Assembly (NCBI GenBank): GCA_026008535.1
Contig: BRKX01000009.1
Span: 65,383,720 to 65,447,719 of the forward strand
From: Perilla frutescens
Taxonomy: Eukaryota > Streptophyta > Magnoliopsida > Lamiales > Lamiaceae
Direction: 5' to 3'
Length of the DNA stretch: 64,000 nucleotides
The notes beneath the pieces are model-generated. The model made no database searches. It had not been told where the DNA came from and worked only from the letters and a program-made list of their open reading frames with translations. Below are positions 11,601 to 22,715 of this stretch, one piece after another; the first letter of the stretch is position 1, and every line of letters starts with the position of its first letter. Made by a program: the position numbers and the translations under genes.

Positions 11601-13885
11601 CTTTAACTTTGCTCATAGACAGATATACACATTGGGTTTCCATTGTCAGTTCCATGCAACAAAAACTAGATTACAGGAAAGGTCAAAATTGGATCTTTTT
11701 TAAGTCTAGTGATCAAATTTCAACAATGCATAAACAACATACCATAAATCACAAACTTCTTTCCTAGTCGTCTCTTCAACTCCACATTAAAATATGTCCA
11801 ATCACTTGGGCTGCAACAATTGAAAACTTCTATCAATGTTAAAACAGCATTATGAATGAATAAACTTTATTCCACTGGAATAGGCTAATCCAGGTCCTAG
11901 CTACCAAGTTCCCTAAAGAAAAGGGCCTAGCTACCAAGGGTCACAAGCCTGAATGAACTAGTTTTTAATGTTAGTAATTCATAAGTGAAGCAACATGGTT
12001 TACCAAAACAGAGTGAAGAAGCCCATAATATATTTTTATATAAACAGCAATATAGAGATGGTACCTGCTCAATATCAGCACTCATTTCTGCAAATATATG
12101 AAAAGTTCTAAATTTTACCTAGTAAAGTGCATTATTTGAAATCAAATCATTCTCGGACACTTTTTACCTTAAAATAAGCCTAGCTCATCTAGAGAACCCA
12201 GTAATGAAAACCATGTTGGTCATCAAGAAAGAACATAGAGGAGGAGATAGGCCTCAAATGAAATGAAGACGCTGGAACGCATTTAAGGTCTCTTCTCAAA
12301 ATATTTACCATGTACTTACTACCAATGTCGTATCCTCAATTGTACCAATTCTTCATTTTAAAAGCTAACAACCATTCATACAATCAATTGGAAGTCCAAC
12401 TATATATCTATTTCTGGATAGAGTAAAAAATCCCATTTCCACGTTTCATGTACAAGAAAATGTATACCTTGCCAAGATACCATGCACAAGAACAAGAAGA
12501 TGATCAGGTCTGTCCTCCCTATTTACAATGTCCTTTGGTGAGGCATGATTTGAAGCAAGATTTGAAGTGACATTCCCCTGGGATGTACTCATGGCTTGAG
12601 CTCTATGGTTTTGATTCATCAAGATATTCTTTAACCCTGCTTGGTAAAAATTAAACCCAAAAGAAGATGTATCATGAATATCTTCTTTAAAGTGGCAAAG
12701 ATACACTATCCAAATTCAAAGGCAAACTTGGAGAATAAAGCAATAAAAGCATTGAATCATATGTCAAGATATCAGAATATGCACTCTAAAGCAACAAAAA
12801 GTTTATCACTTTAGTGATTGGGAAACCTAATTACCTAACTAATATCAAACTTCATGGTTTTACTTCGGATCGGGTTCTAATAAAAGGTCAAACAACGAGT
12901 ATGTGACAATAGAATTACAAATAGGGATTTCAGACTCCTTGAATAGACCAGACGCTAACTGGAGGAGTTCTCGGTCATTCGAACAGTGACTATTTGATAC
13001 AGACAGGTATGGAAAAAATCAAACAAAACAACAGTTGCAGAATATCTGGAAAGAGATAAGCATGGAATAGAAAGTATTCAAATATACACAGAAATATAAG
13101 GTAACCTGCAGATTTTAAAGGCGTTGCATTTTATGCAATAGAAAAAATGTTTAAAATCAAAAAGAAGGTTCTTTGTTGATCATACGATCTTCATATTTGA
13201 ATTTCAACTATCAAAACCTACCACGATTCTCATGATTGAGACAAAATAATCCCCCCGGCAAAATGATCATAGTGATATCAGATACAAAGATCCTCTCTTT
13301 TCCTTCCTCTTTCAGAAAGAGCTCAATAATTTGATCACAGATATTTAGGCATAGACAGTTCTAGAAAAGAAAGAACAGCTGACACGCTACGCTAGTTCCA
13401 ATAATTGCAATCAACACAAGTCTATTCACAAATTTCTTTATTTTTCCTCACCATACCAAGCATTACAACGCAAATCAATACTAATAATTTCCATAAACAA
13501 GAAACGGGATAAACAGCTCGAAAAAATGGTGTATTTGCAGCAACACACACCAATAATCTCAAAATCCCCACCAACGAAATTTTCAGGGCTCTGAAAAATC
13601 CAGCCGTAATTCTTTTCAGCACAATACAAGCAGAAAAAAAAAGGCACCGAATAGAGATAACCCGGAAAAAAAAATGTGAAATTGGCGAAAATCGTTACCG
13701 GAAAAGGCTGCGAGATTCCGGGAATGCACACGTCGACGATGCCAATTATTGGGATAGGAAGAATAAGGGGAGGGAGAGCAAGAATTTGAAGGGGAAGAAG
13801 ATGGATTGCTGTTGGTGGAAATGGCGTTGAAAAGGCCAAGAAATTGGGGAGAGTAACAGTAAGACAAAGGCGCCGAGGACGCCAT
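8615..13885 (-). CDS. DUF676-type alpha/beta hydrolase (putative serine esterase/lipase)
   Basis: A predicted lipid or ester hydrolase of the plant DUF676 'putative serine esterase' family. Eleven exons in phase register: 13885..13699, 12636..12468, 11810..11743, 10804..10734, 10493..10251, 9694..9531, 9445..9390, 9311..9259, 9163..8995, 8909..8812 and 8734..8615, totalling 1398 nt and 465 aa. All introns are GT-AG. The oxyanion-side motif LVLVHGILAS is at ~109-119. The nucleophile elbow AHSLGG places the catalytic Ser at 185, followed by LFSRYAI. TLATPHLGVRG is at ~234-244, and the conserved MVGWRTSSIRRE and NAGAGVVAHV segments follow. Residues 1-60 are Ser/Pro-rich and poorly conserved; they might be a targeting peptide, or translation could start later (Met69 or Met78). 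The substrate cannot be told from sequence. Exon 10 may have a retained-intron variant (see findings). Confidence 0.9.
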
Positions 13886-14476
13886 TTGTATGCGGAAATA
13901 CTATTTATAGTATATCAGTTGCAAGTAGTGAAAGAACGAAGTCAGGAGGTTAGAGAGAGAGAGGAGAGAGAAAGTGTGAAATGGAGATATAGGTGAAGAA
14001 GAAGAGCCATGCCATAATATTATCTTGTGGCAGAGAGCGTGACGCCCATACCAGCAGCAGCCACACTCTGCCATCGTCGGGGACTTGTTTTTTGTTTTTC
14101 TTGAAACTTTTATTTTATTTTTTATTTTATTTTAAAAAGGTACTAAAATACATTATTATTTTTTTGTAAGTTGTGTGGATATTTTGTTAGGGTTTACAAT
14201 TATATTTTCCTATACATTTATTTATTAAGGGTTTTATTTTTTACTCTAATGATGGAGTACATAAGTTTAATTTGTGATCAAAATTTTCGAATTTGAATGT
14301 TTGTGACCATTGAGAATTCGAGTTTATAAGGTAAATAAATTTTTTTCTTCTTCCTTAGTATGATACTGAAACAAAAAATCATATAACATGTAAATTATAT
14401 ATCTATTTTATTCGGACATATAGAAACTTGTTGTGATTTTTAAATGCCATCTTAAATATTAACTACTAGTAAATTA

Positions 14477-14569
14477 CTCCTTCCGTCCCAATAGTAAGGT
14501 CCACCTTTTTATTATTTACTATATCTATTTTAATAGAAAGTGGACCTTACAAACGTCCGACGGGGGGAG
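14477..14569. mobile_element. Mini Stowaway-type MITE (93 bp)
   Basis: Ends CTCCTTCCGTCCC and (reverse complement of the right end) CTCCCCCCGTCGG, flanked by TA on both sides (14475-14476 and 14570-14571). Near-palindromic interior: AAGGTCCAC on the left against GTGGACCTT on the right. TIR and TA target duplication are typical of Tc1/mariner-derived Stowaway elements. Confidence 0.7.
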
Positions 14570-15038
14570 TATTATTTTTCAATGGGCCCGTATGCATAAA
14601 TCCTCACCAAATGAACAAGACAATCTCAAATCCCATAAAAAAAAATTGTGAAAAAATAAAACCCGACAAAAATTGAAGTCCGAATCTGTCACACATACAT
14701 AAACCACGTCTTTAAAATTCGGGTAATGATTGGGACATTAATGAAATTCGACATGTATATGTGTGTGTGTTTTCAAAGAAAAAACTTTTTTAATTAGTTA
14801 ATGAATATTTCAACACAAGCACCTAATTACTTCATAAAACCAATATATATTCAAATAATTTCAAAAGCCAGACAAAATTGTCAAATAATACTGCCTTAGC
14901 TTGAAAGATTGATATTTCAAGCTTGTGGTGAAAAATCCATTTCCAAAATATTTTCACACGTCATTTAAATGTGTGGGGGCGAGCTTATATTGGCACAAAC
15001 ACAAAATTTTCTACCTCAAGAAAATAACTACCAATCCA

Positions 15039-15046
15039 TATATATA
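15039..15046 (+). promoter_or_regulatory. Probable TATA box of the Ole e 1-like gene
   Basis: TATATATA about 59-66 bp upstream of the ATG at 15105, at the end of an AT-rich promoter and followed by a C/A-rich leader. It lies inside a short TA run, so it is only suggestive. Confidence 0.45.
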
Positions 15047-15104
15047 CACACAACCTCCATCAAACAATCCCTTCATTGAAAAACACACACACACAAAACC
15101 AAAA

Positions 15105-15924
15105 ATGGCAAGTTTTACAAAAATTGCAGTTCTCTTCGCCGGCGCCCTATTCCTATCCCTAGCCGGCGTCGCCCATGCCCAAACCCCGAATGCGCAGTTC
15201 ACGGTGGAGGGAGAGGTATATTGCGAAGTCTGCCGCACCAACTTCATCAACAGACTCAGTGAGCTTATGAAAGGTATATATATATAAATATATATACACG
15301 ACACGCACGAAATCTTCTATAATTCTATTACAAACCGTGTTTCATCTTCTATTCCCGTCTCTCCTGCAAACCCTAGCTATATATATTTCATGATATCATA
15401 AATAAAATATTTGGCACCCACTCACATTCGGACCCTATGTTGTGCACCATTCCACATCATCAAAACGACTTCGTTAATTTGGCACTATCGATGATATCAT
15501 AAGTAAACACCTGCATGGCTGCACATGCATGCATGCATGCAGACATTTTTTTTTCCCAACGTGTCTACCCGACCATGCAGGGGCGACCGTGCGGCTGGAG
15601 TGCAGGGGCGAGGAAGCGACGAACGTGACGTACAAGATGGAGGGGACGACGGACGCGGCGGGGCACTACGAGCTGTTGGTGGAGGGCGACCACGGCACGG
15701 AGGAATGCGGCGTGACGCTGGTGAAGAGCAGCCGGCCCGACTGCGACATCATCCCTAATGAGGGCTGGGCCATCGAGCCCACCGCAAAGGTCACGATCAC
15801 CAAAAACAGCGGCTTTCACGACAACAAGCGCCACGCTAACCCGCTCGGCTTCACCAAGAAGGAGGCCGACCCGGGCTGCGCTCAGCTCTTCAAGGAGCTC
15901 GAGATCAACCCGGATGACAATTAA
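15105..15924 (+). CDS. Ole e 1-like secreted protein (pollen Ole e 1/extensin family)
   Basis: A small secreted cysteine-rich protein of the Pollen_Ole_e_1 family (PF01190), apoplastic proteins often expressed in pollen, with no defined enzymatic role. Exons are 15105..15273 and 15581..15924 (phase 1, intron 307 bp, donor GTATAT, acceptor GCAG), giving 170 aa. Residues 1-25 are a clear signal peptide ending GVAHA. The family signature is EGEVYCEVCR at 35-44. Six cysteines (40, 43, 64, 99, 111, 156) match the three-disulfide fold, and there is one N-glycosylation site (NVT, 71). Exon 2 is markedly GC-rich compared with exon 1 and the flanks. I chose the ATG at 15105 because the longer upstream open frame (from 14925) runs through promoter sequence. 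Similar to LAT52/Bet v/Ole e-type pollen proteins; tissue expression is not shown by the sequence. Confidence 0.92.
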
Positions 15925-16163
15925 TTAATTAATTAATGCCTTTTCATTTATCTAGCTAATGTTTCATTCTTTTTTTTTTATTAGAAAAATATATGGGTTT
16001 TTGGGAAAGTAGGTGTGTTCTAATTATTTGAAGTTTGATTGGAGTAGTTGATTGTGCAAGTTATTAATTTGGGTAGAAGTGGATGTGCTTGTTACGTACC
16101 CTAGCTATCTTGCTTGCATCTTCGGAGATAATTAATAAAATTCTAATGAATATTTCGGGGATG

Positions 16164-16197
<34 letters not shown>

Positions 16198-17342
16198 CTG
16201 CACTTGTGTGCAGTAGCCCATGTATCCGACTAAATCAGATGGGCACGTGGCCCACACGCGCAGGCCACCCGAGGCGCTTGCCCACTTTTTGGCTTCTTTT
16301 TTTGGACAAATTTAAAAAAAATAGATTTTTTATTTTTATTTTGCGATTTTCTGTTTTTTCTTTTCTTTTCCCAAAAATATTATACCCTAATAAAATTAGT
16401 GAAGGGTAAAATTACAGTGAATTGATTTAAATCCTAAAATAAAAGTGAATTAATTTGATTTTTTTTTAAATTCATCGACTCGCGCAATGCACTCGTCCGA
16501 CGCTAACGCGTGGACTCGTGCATTGCGCTCGGCAATTAATTTAATTTTTTTAAAACAAATATAAACGATAATTGAAAAATAAAAATTTAATTTTGAAATA
16601 AATAAATACTCTAAAATGTAATTTTTTTGAAATCCGATGCCTGCACTCGTCCGACGCTAACACCTGGCCACAATGCGCCATCGTCTAGGGTTTCAACACT
16701 TATATACAATCCTGCAGATTGTCACAACAGCTTCGCTTCAATCACCCTTAAAAGTCTTCGCATTTTTATGCGAAGCTTTCCACCGATTGAAGTGGTATAT
16801 CCAAGGAGAAAAATCCAGATCTCGAGCCGATACTATTATTTTGTAAGATAATTTATGGAGATGGTGGAGAAAAAAGCAAAAAAAGTATCGGGACCAAAAA
16901 TCGCTCAGTTTTAGTTCCATAGGTTTAAGATTATCAATTTTGGTGACCAAAATCGATATTTTCTCTGCTTGGGATAGTATCGTGACCAAAATCTAATTCG
17001 GGTGTGTCCTATGGGACCAAAAGTGAAATTTTCTCGCAGCAATGTGGTCGAAGACGACGAGCGAGACGAGCAATTCGTATTCTATTGGCAAAAGTTAACA
17101 AGATGGACGAAGAGTTTGAAGACGACAAGTACTATTTCTTAATTATTGTCATTTAATTAACTTTTGTGTTTAATTATGCTCATTAATTTTGTGCTAACTA
17201 GGATACATATGATTGCATCATATCTATTGGTTAACGTTTTCCTTAACTACTTGCATAATGGAGAAAACCATTAAGACTAGATTGCTTGTTTATTGGTGGA
17301 ATTACTGAGCTTAATTAATTGATTGTGATCTTACTGTAGAGA

Positions 17343-17722
17343 AGCACTTGTGTGCACTAGGTGCACCATCAGACGCATTGACCGGTCAACGCCGGAAAAC
17401 ACTCGTTGCCCAGGTCAACTCAAAATCAGTATCAACTGTAACACTAAAAAGTATCACTCAAGTGTAACACTAAAAAGTATCACTCAAAAGCCCAAAAGTA
17501 TCACTTGTATCCTTTAAAAGTACATGCCAAAATAAGTAAATAAATAAAACCCCCCAAAATTAGTATCAACCATAATACTAAAAAGTATCACTCAAAATTC
17601 AAAACGTATCATCTGTATCCTTAAAAAGTATCACCTATTTAATGCGCGTTGACCGGCATTTGACCCGGTCAAATGTGTTGACCGTCTGATATAAGCTTAT
17701 ATACATCTAGTGCATGCAAGTT
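17343..17722. mobile_element. Inverted-end repeat element with internal GTATCACT repeats
   Basis: The left end CTTGTGTGCACTAGGTG, and TTGACCGGTCAA a little further in, have inverted counterparts at the right end (CTTGCATGCACTAGATG on the opposite strand; GACCGGCATTTGACC). The interior repeats AACACTAAAAAGTATCACTCAA several times. Parts recur at ~18030-18170 and, more weakly, at ~41195-41335. The superfamily is not determined and no clean target duplication was found. Confidence 0.5.
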
Positions 17723-18486
17723 TTTGCCTTTACTGTATAATATAGCTTTTAGTTAATTAGAAAAAAAAAACATCTGAACTCATACATTGCGCTCGACAAT
17801 TATTTTTTTAACTTAAATATAACACATAATTGGGATTGATAAAATTTAGAAAAATAAATAAATTCTAAAAAACACAAAATAAACCCTAAAAAATCTAAAA
17901 AACTCTAAAATGACGATGAACCTTAAAAAACCCTAAACTCCTAAACTCTAAATATTAATTGGAATAGAAAAAAATCACAATTTGAACTAAATAAACAAGT
18001 ATAAGATAACTAGCAGGCGCCTTACTTTTTTAGGATACGGGTGATACTTTTCGAATTTTGAGTGATACTTTTTAGTGTTAATGTTGATACTGATTTTGCC
18101 GGGATTTATTTTTACGGGTTGACCCGTCTGAAATAAGGCTTATATATAAACCTTGTGCATGCAAGTGTTTGTGATATATATATGATTGATGGAATTATTA
18201 TTATTATTATTTTTTTTGCTTTTAAAAATAAACTATTTTTATTTTTTTGGTGTATATATGGCATGGAATGTTTGGAGTTTTTTTTGTTACGACGAGGGAA
18301 GCTCACTCTCGATAAATCTAACTCATGTATAATATCTTACATGTGATTTTATTCACAGCCCTCATTTTTCTCTTTACAACTCTAAAATTAATACAAATAT
18401 AAATATAAATATATTTTTGATAGACTAACTTACCCCTACAACCCCCCAAATAATTTAAAAAGAACCCTAAAAAAATCATATTTCAT

Positions 18487-18600
18487 AACTCCATCATCTA
18501 GCTTCTTGATAAAAGAAAAAAAAATATTTGTGAAATAAAATCGTGGAACCCCACCCTCTAGCTTCTTGATAAAAGAAAAAATAATTGGGAAATAATATCG
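18487..18600. repeat. Tandem duplication, ~57-bp units
   Basis: Two imperfect copies (18487-18543 and 18546-18600) share CTAGCTTCTTGATAAAAGAA and the trailing GAAATAA-ATCG. Confidence 0.75.
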
Positions 18601-18728
18601 CATAAATTGAAAATTCGTCAATCCTTCATGAATAAAACAACCTTATGATTAAAAAATTGATTTTTTTGCATGGATCTGCAGACTTGCACTATATCATTAA
18701 AATGGATTCATTCATAAAATATCGTTAT

Positions 18729-18793
18729 ATATATATATATATATAGTGTGTGTGTGTGTGTGTTTGTGAGAGAGAGAGAGAGAGAGAGAGAGA
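18729..18793. repeat. Compound (TA)n-(GT)n-(GA)n microsatellite
   Basis: Adjacent TA, GT and GA runs. Confidence 0.85.
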
Positions 18794-19549
18794 TTTCTTT
18801 GCAAAACCTCCAAACTAATTAATTAACTGGATTCTTGGATCAACCCAAATACATGGGAATAATGCAACACACAATATCACATGGTATTAATATTCTGAAA
18901 GATTTTTTTTTCTTTTTGAAAAGGTAGAGATCAAAGGAGGAGCTTTAATTAGATTCTTGGTGATCATGATACACGTTAATGTGTCTTCTAAGTTTAATGT
19001 TTTAAAGTTTGTTGTCTGCAAATTAAAATGCTGTTAATCTTATTTTATAATACAAAATATCGATAAGATCAACAAAAACATACCCTACAACATCATGAAA
19101 CTGCAAATTAATCCCCACCCACAAAAAATAACCAAAATTAATAATATTAGCGAGCGAGGCCGCAATCCCGACAGTGCACATTCATATATTCTTGCAGCAT
19201 AGATTAAATTTATGAAGACAGAGAGAAGACCTTTTAGCATTTGATTCTTGTTCTAGAAATCTTTCTACTGTCGGATCAGATCCTATGTACTTTAAGCTAT
19301 ATATAATAAATAGTTAAATACTCATTACATTTTTGCATACATATATATGGCTGATGTTAATTTGATGAGGAATTTATATTTATTTATTTATTTTCATATT
19401 TTGCTTATAAAGGTACTAATTAATTAACACATTTTTTTCCAACCAGATAGCTTTCTCATCGCAAATTGGATGCTCCATCGTTAACAAACATTATCAATCA
19501 CAATATTTTTTTCCCTTTTGCGAACACAATTGGTTAACAAATATTATCA

Positions 19550-20817
19550 AGGGACAAGTGTCAAATAGGCCACTAAATTAATTTGGAGGCTCAATTGAGC
19601 CACTGTAACTTTTTTTGGCTCAATTAGGCCATCGCATTTTAAAAATCATGTCAATTGAGTCATTCTACAATCGAGCCCTAACGGAGGACGTTAATTCATC
19701 TCGAACCGACGTCGTTTTCTTTAAGTTTTTGCCATAACCCACAACCCGACCCATTCTTCAGCATTTCCGTTGCAGAGCTCGCGAGATTGGGAGTCTGTCT
19801 TCATCAGACCCCTCTTCTAAAGATGAGCTCGTTGCCAACAGATCTGGTGAGACAATATGAGGTAAATTTTCTTCATCTGAACTATCTTCCTCGCCCTCTT
19901 GTGAAATTAGCTCATTTTCTGAGCTGATTTCTGATTTCTGCCTCTTGCTCAATTCTTGGGAATTTTGGAACTTGTATTTTGGATATTGAGGGGATTGAGT
20001 TGGGAGAGATTGATGTTGGTTTTTTGCGGTGGGGGAGGAAAGAGATGGGGGTGGAATCGAACAGTGATGTGTTGTCCTGTTCCTGAAAGGGGTCTAAGTG
20101 TTTTTAAGGTCTGGGGTCTGGACTGGATGCCTGGTGGGTTCAGATTCAGATTGGGAGGGTTGTTTGTGTTATGTTCTATTTCTGAAGGATGGGGAAGAAG
20201 TTTGGGGTGTGCAGAATTAGAAGGTGAAACAGATTGGGGCTGGGCAGAGAGAGTTGAATTTTCTTATCAGGTTAAACAATTGTTGGGGTGGGAAGAACTG
20301 AAAATGTATGATTTGGTTTTTGGGTTCTTTGTGATTTTTTGGAACTGACTTGAATTTCTGGAGCATAACTTGAATCTGACTCCGAATTTTTCGATGTTTT
20401 CTTGGCAGGTTTTTTGGAAGATCGAAATGCAATTTTTGCCAGCTTCTTTTGTGATTTTTTGGAATTGGAGCTGGAAGATGATGCCAAATTCTGGGCAGGT
20501 TTCCAGCCTTGGCAGATTTACGACCCATAACACCAGATTATGGAGATGAAGACCAAAACATGCCCAAAATACGATTTTTGGAACTAGAACAGAAAATGGA
20601 CGAGTTAGTGGTTAGGGGTGGGTCGGGTTAGGGGTTAGGGTAAAAATTTAAAGAAAATGACGTTGTTTTGAAACGAGTTAACGTCATCCGTTGGGGCTCA
20701 GTTGTAGAATGACTCAATTGATACGATTTTAAAAACACAGTGGCCCAATTAAACCAAAAAAAATTACAGTAACTCAATTGAGCCCCCAAATTAATTCAGT
20801 GGACTTGCCCTTGAACC
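19550..20817. mobile_element. Mutator-like non-autonomous element with long TIRs
   Basis: About 1.27 kb bounded by inverted repeats of roughly 170 bp. The left arm (AGGGACAAGTGTC..., then GGAGGCTCAATTGAGCCACTG, CATCCG/ACGTC segments) has its reverse complement at 20650-20815, with mismatches. TATTATCA lies directly outside both ends (19542-19549 and 20818-20825; 8 of 9 positions match if one more base is counted). Long TIRs and an 8-9 bp duplication are the mark of Mutator-like elements. The interior has no recognisable transposase but carries charged, coding-like minus-strand frames (next entry). Confidence 0.75.
19758..20487 (-). pseudogene. Coding-like fragments inside the MULE, possible gene capture
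   Basis: On the minus strand, 20487..20272 encodes a Ser/Lys-rich segment (begins MASSSSSNSKKSQKKLAKIA) and 19952..19758 an acidic one (begins MSKRQKSEISSENELISQEG, then EEDSSDEENLPH). Neither has a known domain. The alternation of basic and acidic low-complexity stretches resembles the disordered N-termini of plant nuclear proteins such as GeBP-like factors, but that is only an impression. No continuous gene model joins them. They could equally be the decayed start of the element's own gene. Confidence 0.3.
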
Positions 20818-21084
20818 TATTATCAATCACAATTCCTTCAATTTTTGTTTGCTCATTTTTAGTGGAGATAGTTATGAATTTTTTAAATATACGTGGCCTT
20901 ACTACAGAGGTAGTTTTGAAATATTAAAATAGAATATTTCATCCACAATAATTAAAAGTAGATTCATTGCAGTCAATACTTTTTAATAAATCACTACATA
21001 AAATTGGTAGGCAGTTAATCCAAAAATTCATCACCCTAACGGTCGCTAGCTAGCTTCAATAACAAGATGAGACTTTTTTCACTT

Positions 21085-21470
21085 GAGATCCGCTAGTCCC
21101 AATTTGTGTGTGCCAATTGTGTGCCACACCTCAAAATTATTACTTTTTTTTTATTTTTCTCTTCAATTTTAATTTATTTTGATTTAGTATAATTTTACAT
21201 TATTATTTAGGGTTTATTCCACCCAATTAGGGTTTATAATTTTTTTTAATATTTAATTTTCATTTTTTAGTTAATATAATTGATTTTTGGGGTTGATTAT
21301 TCCAAAATTAGAGTATATAAATTTTTTAAAATTTTAATTTTTTTACAATAAATATTAATTATAATTAGTTATGATAAAACAAATTTTATTTTTATAAAAA
21401 ACATTATTAACAATATATAATTTTAATGGTGGCACACGGTTGGCACAGACAAGTGGGACTAGAGGATCTC
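21085..21470. mobile_element. TIR element of unassigned superfamily (~386 bp)
   Basis: The ends GAGATCCGCTAGTCCCAA and (reverse complement of the right end) GAGATCCTCTAGTCCCAC are followed on both sides by similar TGTGTGCCAA/TGTGTGCCAC words, giving about 45 bp of imperfect TIR around an AT-rich core. Confidence 0.65.
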
Positions 21471-21973
21471 TAATTAACAAATACAATGCACAAATCCCTC
21501 CAAACATATAGTAGTGTGTCACATCACAAGGAAATTACAGTGTACAATTTTCGATTTCTACGATCTACAATTCTTGATACTATAAAATAAAAAAAAAAAG
21601 ACCATTTTTATTGAAATCTGCAACCTAATTAGCCTTAATTATCATTATTAATGTTAATTAAAAAAACTAAACATCTAGGACCCATGTCAATTAGTAGATA
21701 TGAGTGAAGACTAATTCATCATAGACGGCTTCGCCCTACCCTATTTTGAATTTATCGTCTTCAAAAACAAAACTTTCTCCCTAATCTAAGATTTTTATTC
21801 TAATATAAACAGAAATATTATAAAATTAAAACACTAAAATTATCAACTGTGACAGGCTGTTTAATTAATACAGCAGCAATTAAGAAGCTCAGGCAACTAG
21901 CAATATTTTTTTGAATTTTTTTTTCTAATTTATTTAAAATTATCTGCAAACTACAAGACAAAATGGAAGATCA

Positions 21974-22486
21974 TTAACAAGTTTGACTATCGGAGGCGCA
22001 TCTTCTCCTCTTGCCTGAAAAGAGATGCCGGAAACCGCCGTGCTCCGCCGCCTGCCACTCCCCGACTACGACGTCGAAGTCCAGCTGCTGCACCCCATGG
22101 CCGGAAGCGTCGAACAAACAGCCATCGGAGAACTCCGGCATCCCCGGGCGGCAAGGTGGCTTGGCTTTGCGGCGGCCGGCGCCGACGGGGACATTGCGGA
22201 GGGCACCGCCGGCGGTCCAGTAACGCTGGCAGCCCTTACAAAAATGTCTGGGCTGGTTAACGTTGTAGTTATTGAAGTAACAGAATTTGGTCTCCATGCT
22301 TTTGCACCTCGGACATGGAATTATCTTGTCCGGCCTCTTTTCCGCCGTTGGATCGGATTTTTGTGGTGGTTGGTGATTATCGTGATCGTGATCGATATTT
22401 GGTTGTGATCTTTCTTTGGGCGTGATGATTGTGGCTCCGAATAACTTGATCCCTGATGAGCTGTTGTTTTCTTGGACTTGAGCCAT
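21974..22486 (-). CDS. Dof zinc-finger transcription factor, DOF1.5/COG1-like
   Basis: A plant-specific DNA-binding protein that recognises AAAG cores in the nucleus. A single exon encodes 170 aa. The Dof domain (residues ~56-108) has the C2-C2 finger Cys58-X2-Cys61-X21-Cys83-X2-Cys86 within CPRCKSMETKFCYFNNYN and HFCKGCQRYWTAGGALRNVP. The KLFGATI motif at 14-20 and the short basic C-terminus (SGKRRR, 157-162) match the small DOF1.5/COG1 subgroup, whose Arabidopsis member is a light-signalling and seed-germination regulator; that role is inferred by similarity. The start is the ATG at 22486, 5 bp downstream of a (CT)n tract in the leader. A TATAAA lies at 22710-22715, which predicts a leader of about 190 nt with no ATG in it. 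CDS GC content is well above its surroundings. Confidence 0.93.
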   Translation of the reverse strand: MAQVQENNSSSGIKLFGATIITPKERSQPNIDHDHDNHQPPQKSDPTAEKRPDKIIPCPRCKSMETKFCYFNNYNVNQPRHFCKGCQRYWTAGGALRNVPVGAGRRKAKPPCRPGMPEFSDGCLFDASGHGVQQLDFDVVVGEWQAAEHGGFRHLFSGKRRRCASDSQTC

Positions 22487-22487
22487 G

Positions 22488-22490
<3 letters not shown>

Positions 22491-22534
<44 letters not shown>
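22491..22534. repeat. (GA)n microsatellite in the Dof 5' leader
   Basis: About 22 uninterrupted GA units (CT on the sense strand) end just upstream of the Dof start codon. Confidence 0.95.
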
Positions 22535-22539
<5 letters not shown>

Positions 22540-22660
22540 TGAGGGGTGATCGATCAGAAGCTTACAAGCACAAAATTTATATGCTTGATGAAGAAAATTG
22601 TATGAAACTGAAAGTATGAATATATGCTTCAAAAAAGCGGAAAAGTGAACCGGAAACACC

Positions 22661-22694
22661 GGGGGTGGGGGTGGGGGTGGGGGTGGGGGGGGGT
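22661..22694. repeat. (GGGGGT)n tract, G-quadruplex-prone
   Basis: Repeated runs of five or more G separated by single T on the plus strand, close to the predicted start of transcription of the minus-strand Dof gene. On the template strand it satisfies the G3+N1-7 quadruplex rule several times over. Confidence 0.85.
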
Positions 22695-22709
22695 GCGGTG
22701 GAAGGGAAC

Positions 22710-22715
22710 TTTATA
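22710..22715 (-). promoter_or_regulatory. TATA box of the Dof gene
   Basis: TATAAA on the minus strand, ~224 bp upstream of the ATG. The start of transcription would fall about 30 bp downstream, inside or beside the G/C tract. Confidence 0.5.

Larger units (their letters stand above)
13886..15104. other. Intergenic: hydrolase promoter, mini-Stowaway, Ole e 1-like promoter
   Basis: Directly above 13885 is a GA-rich leader and promoter region of the hydrolase gene (GAGAGAGAG near 13954-13970). A 93-bp Stowaway element sits at 14477-14569. The last ~200 bp are the promoter of the Ole e 1-like gene. Apart from these nothing coding is visible. Confidence 0.6.
15925..21973. other. Repeat-rich intergenic region
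   Basis: No host gene recognised. It contains remnants with repeated motifs at 16.2-18.2 kb (direct copies of ACTCGTCCGACGCTAAC at 16490 and 16644), an inverted-end element at 17343-17722 with a partial copy at ~18030-18170, a tandem duplication at 18487-18600, a Mutator-like element at 19550-20817 and a TIR element at 21085-21470. TA and GA microsatellites occur near 16161-16198 and 18729-18793. Confidence 0.6.

Noticed and set aside
14925..15104. N-terminal extension of the Ole e 1-like frame
   Set aside because: The extension is AT-rich promoter sequence containing the TATA region; the signal peptide begins exactly at the 15105 ATG.
22321..22659. 112-aa frame overlapping the Dof start, a possible upstream ORF
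   Set aside because: It begins with GTG, not ATG, and its Ser-Leu repeat is only the translated GA microsatellite. No ATG was found in the predicted leader.
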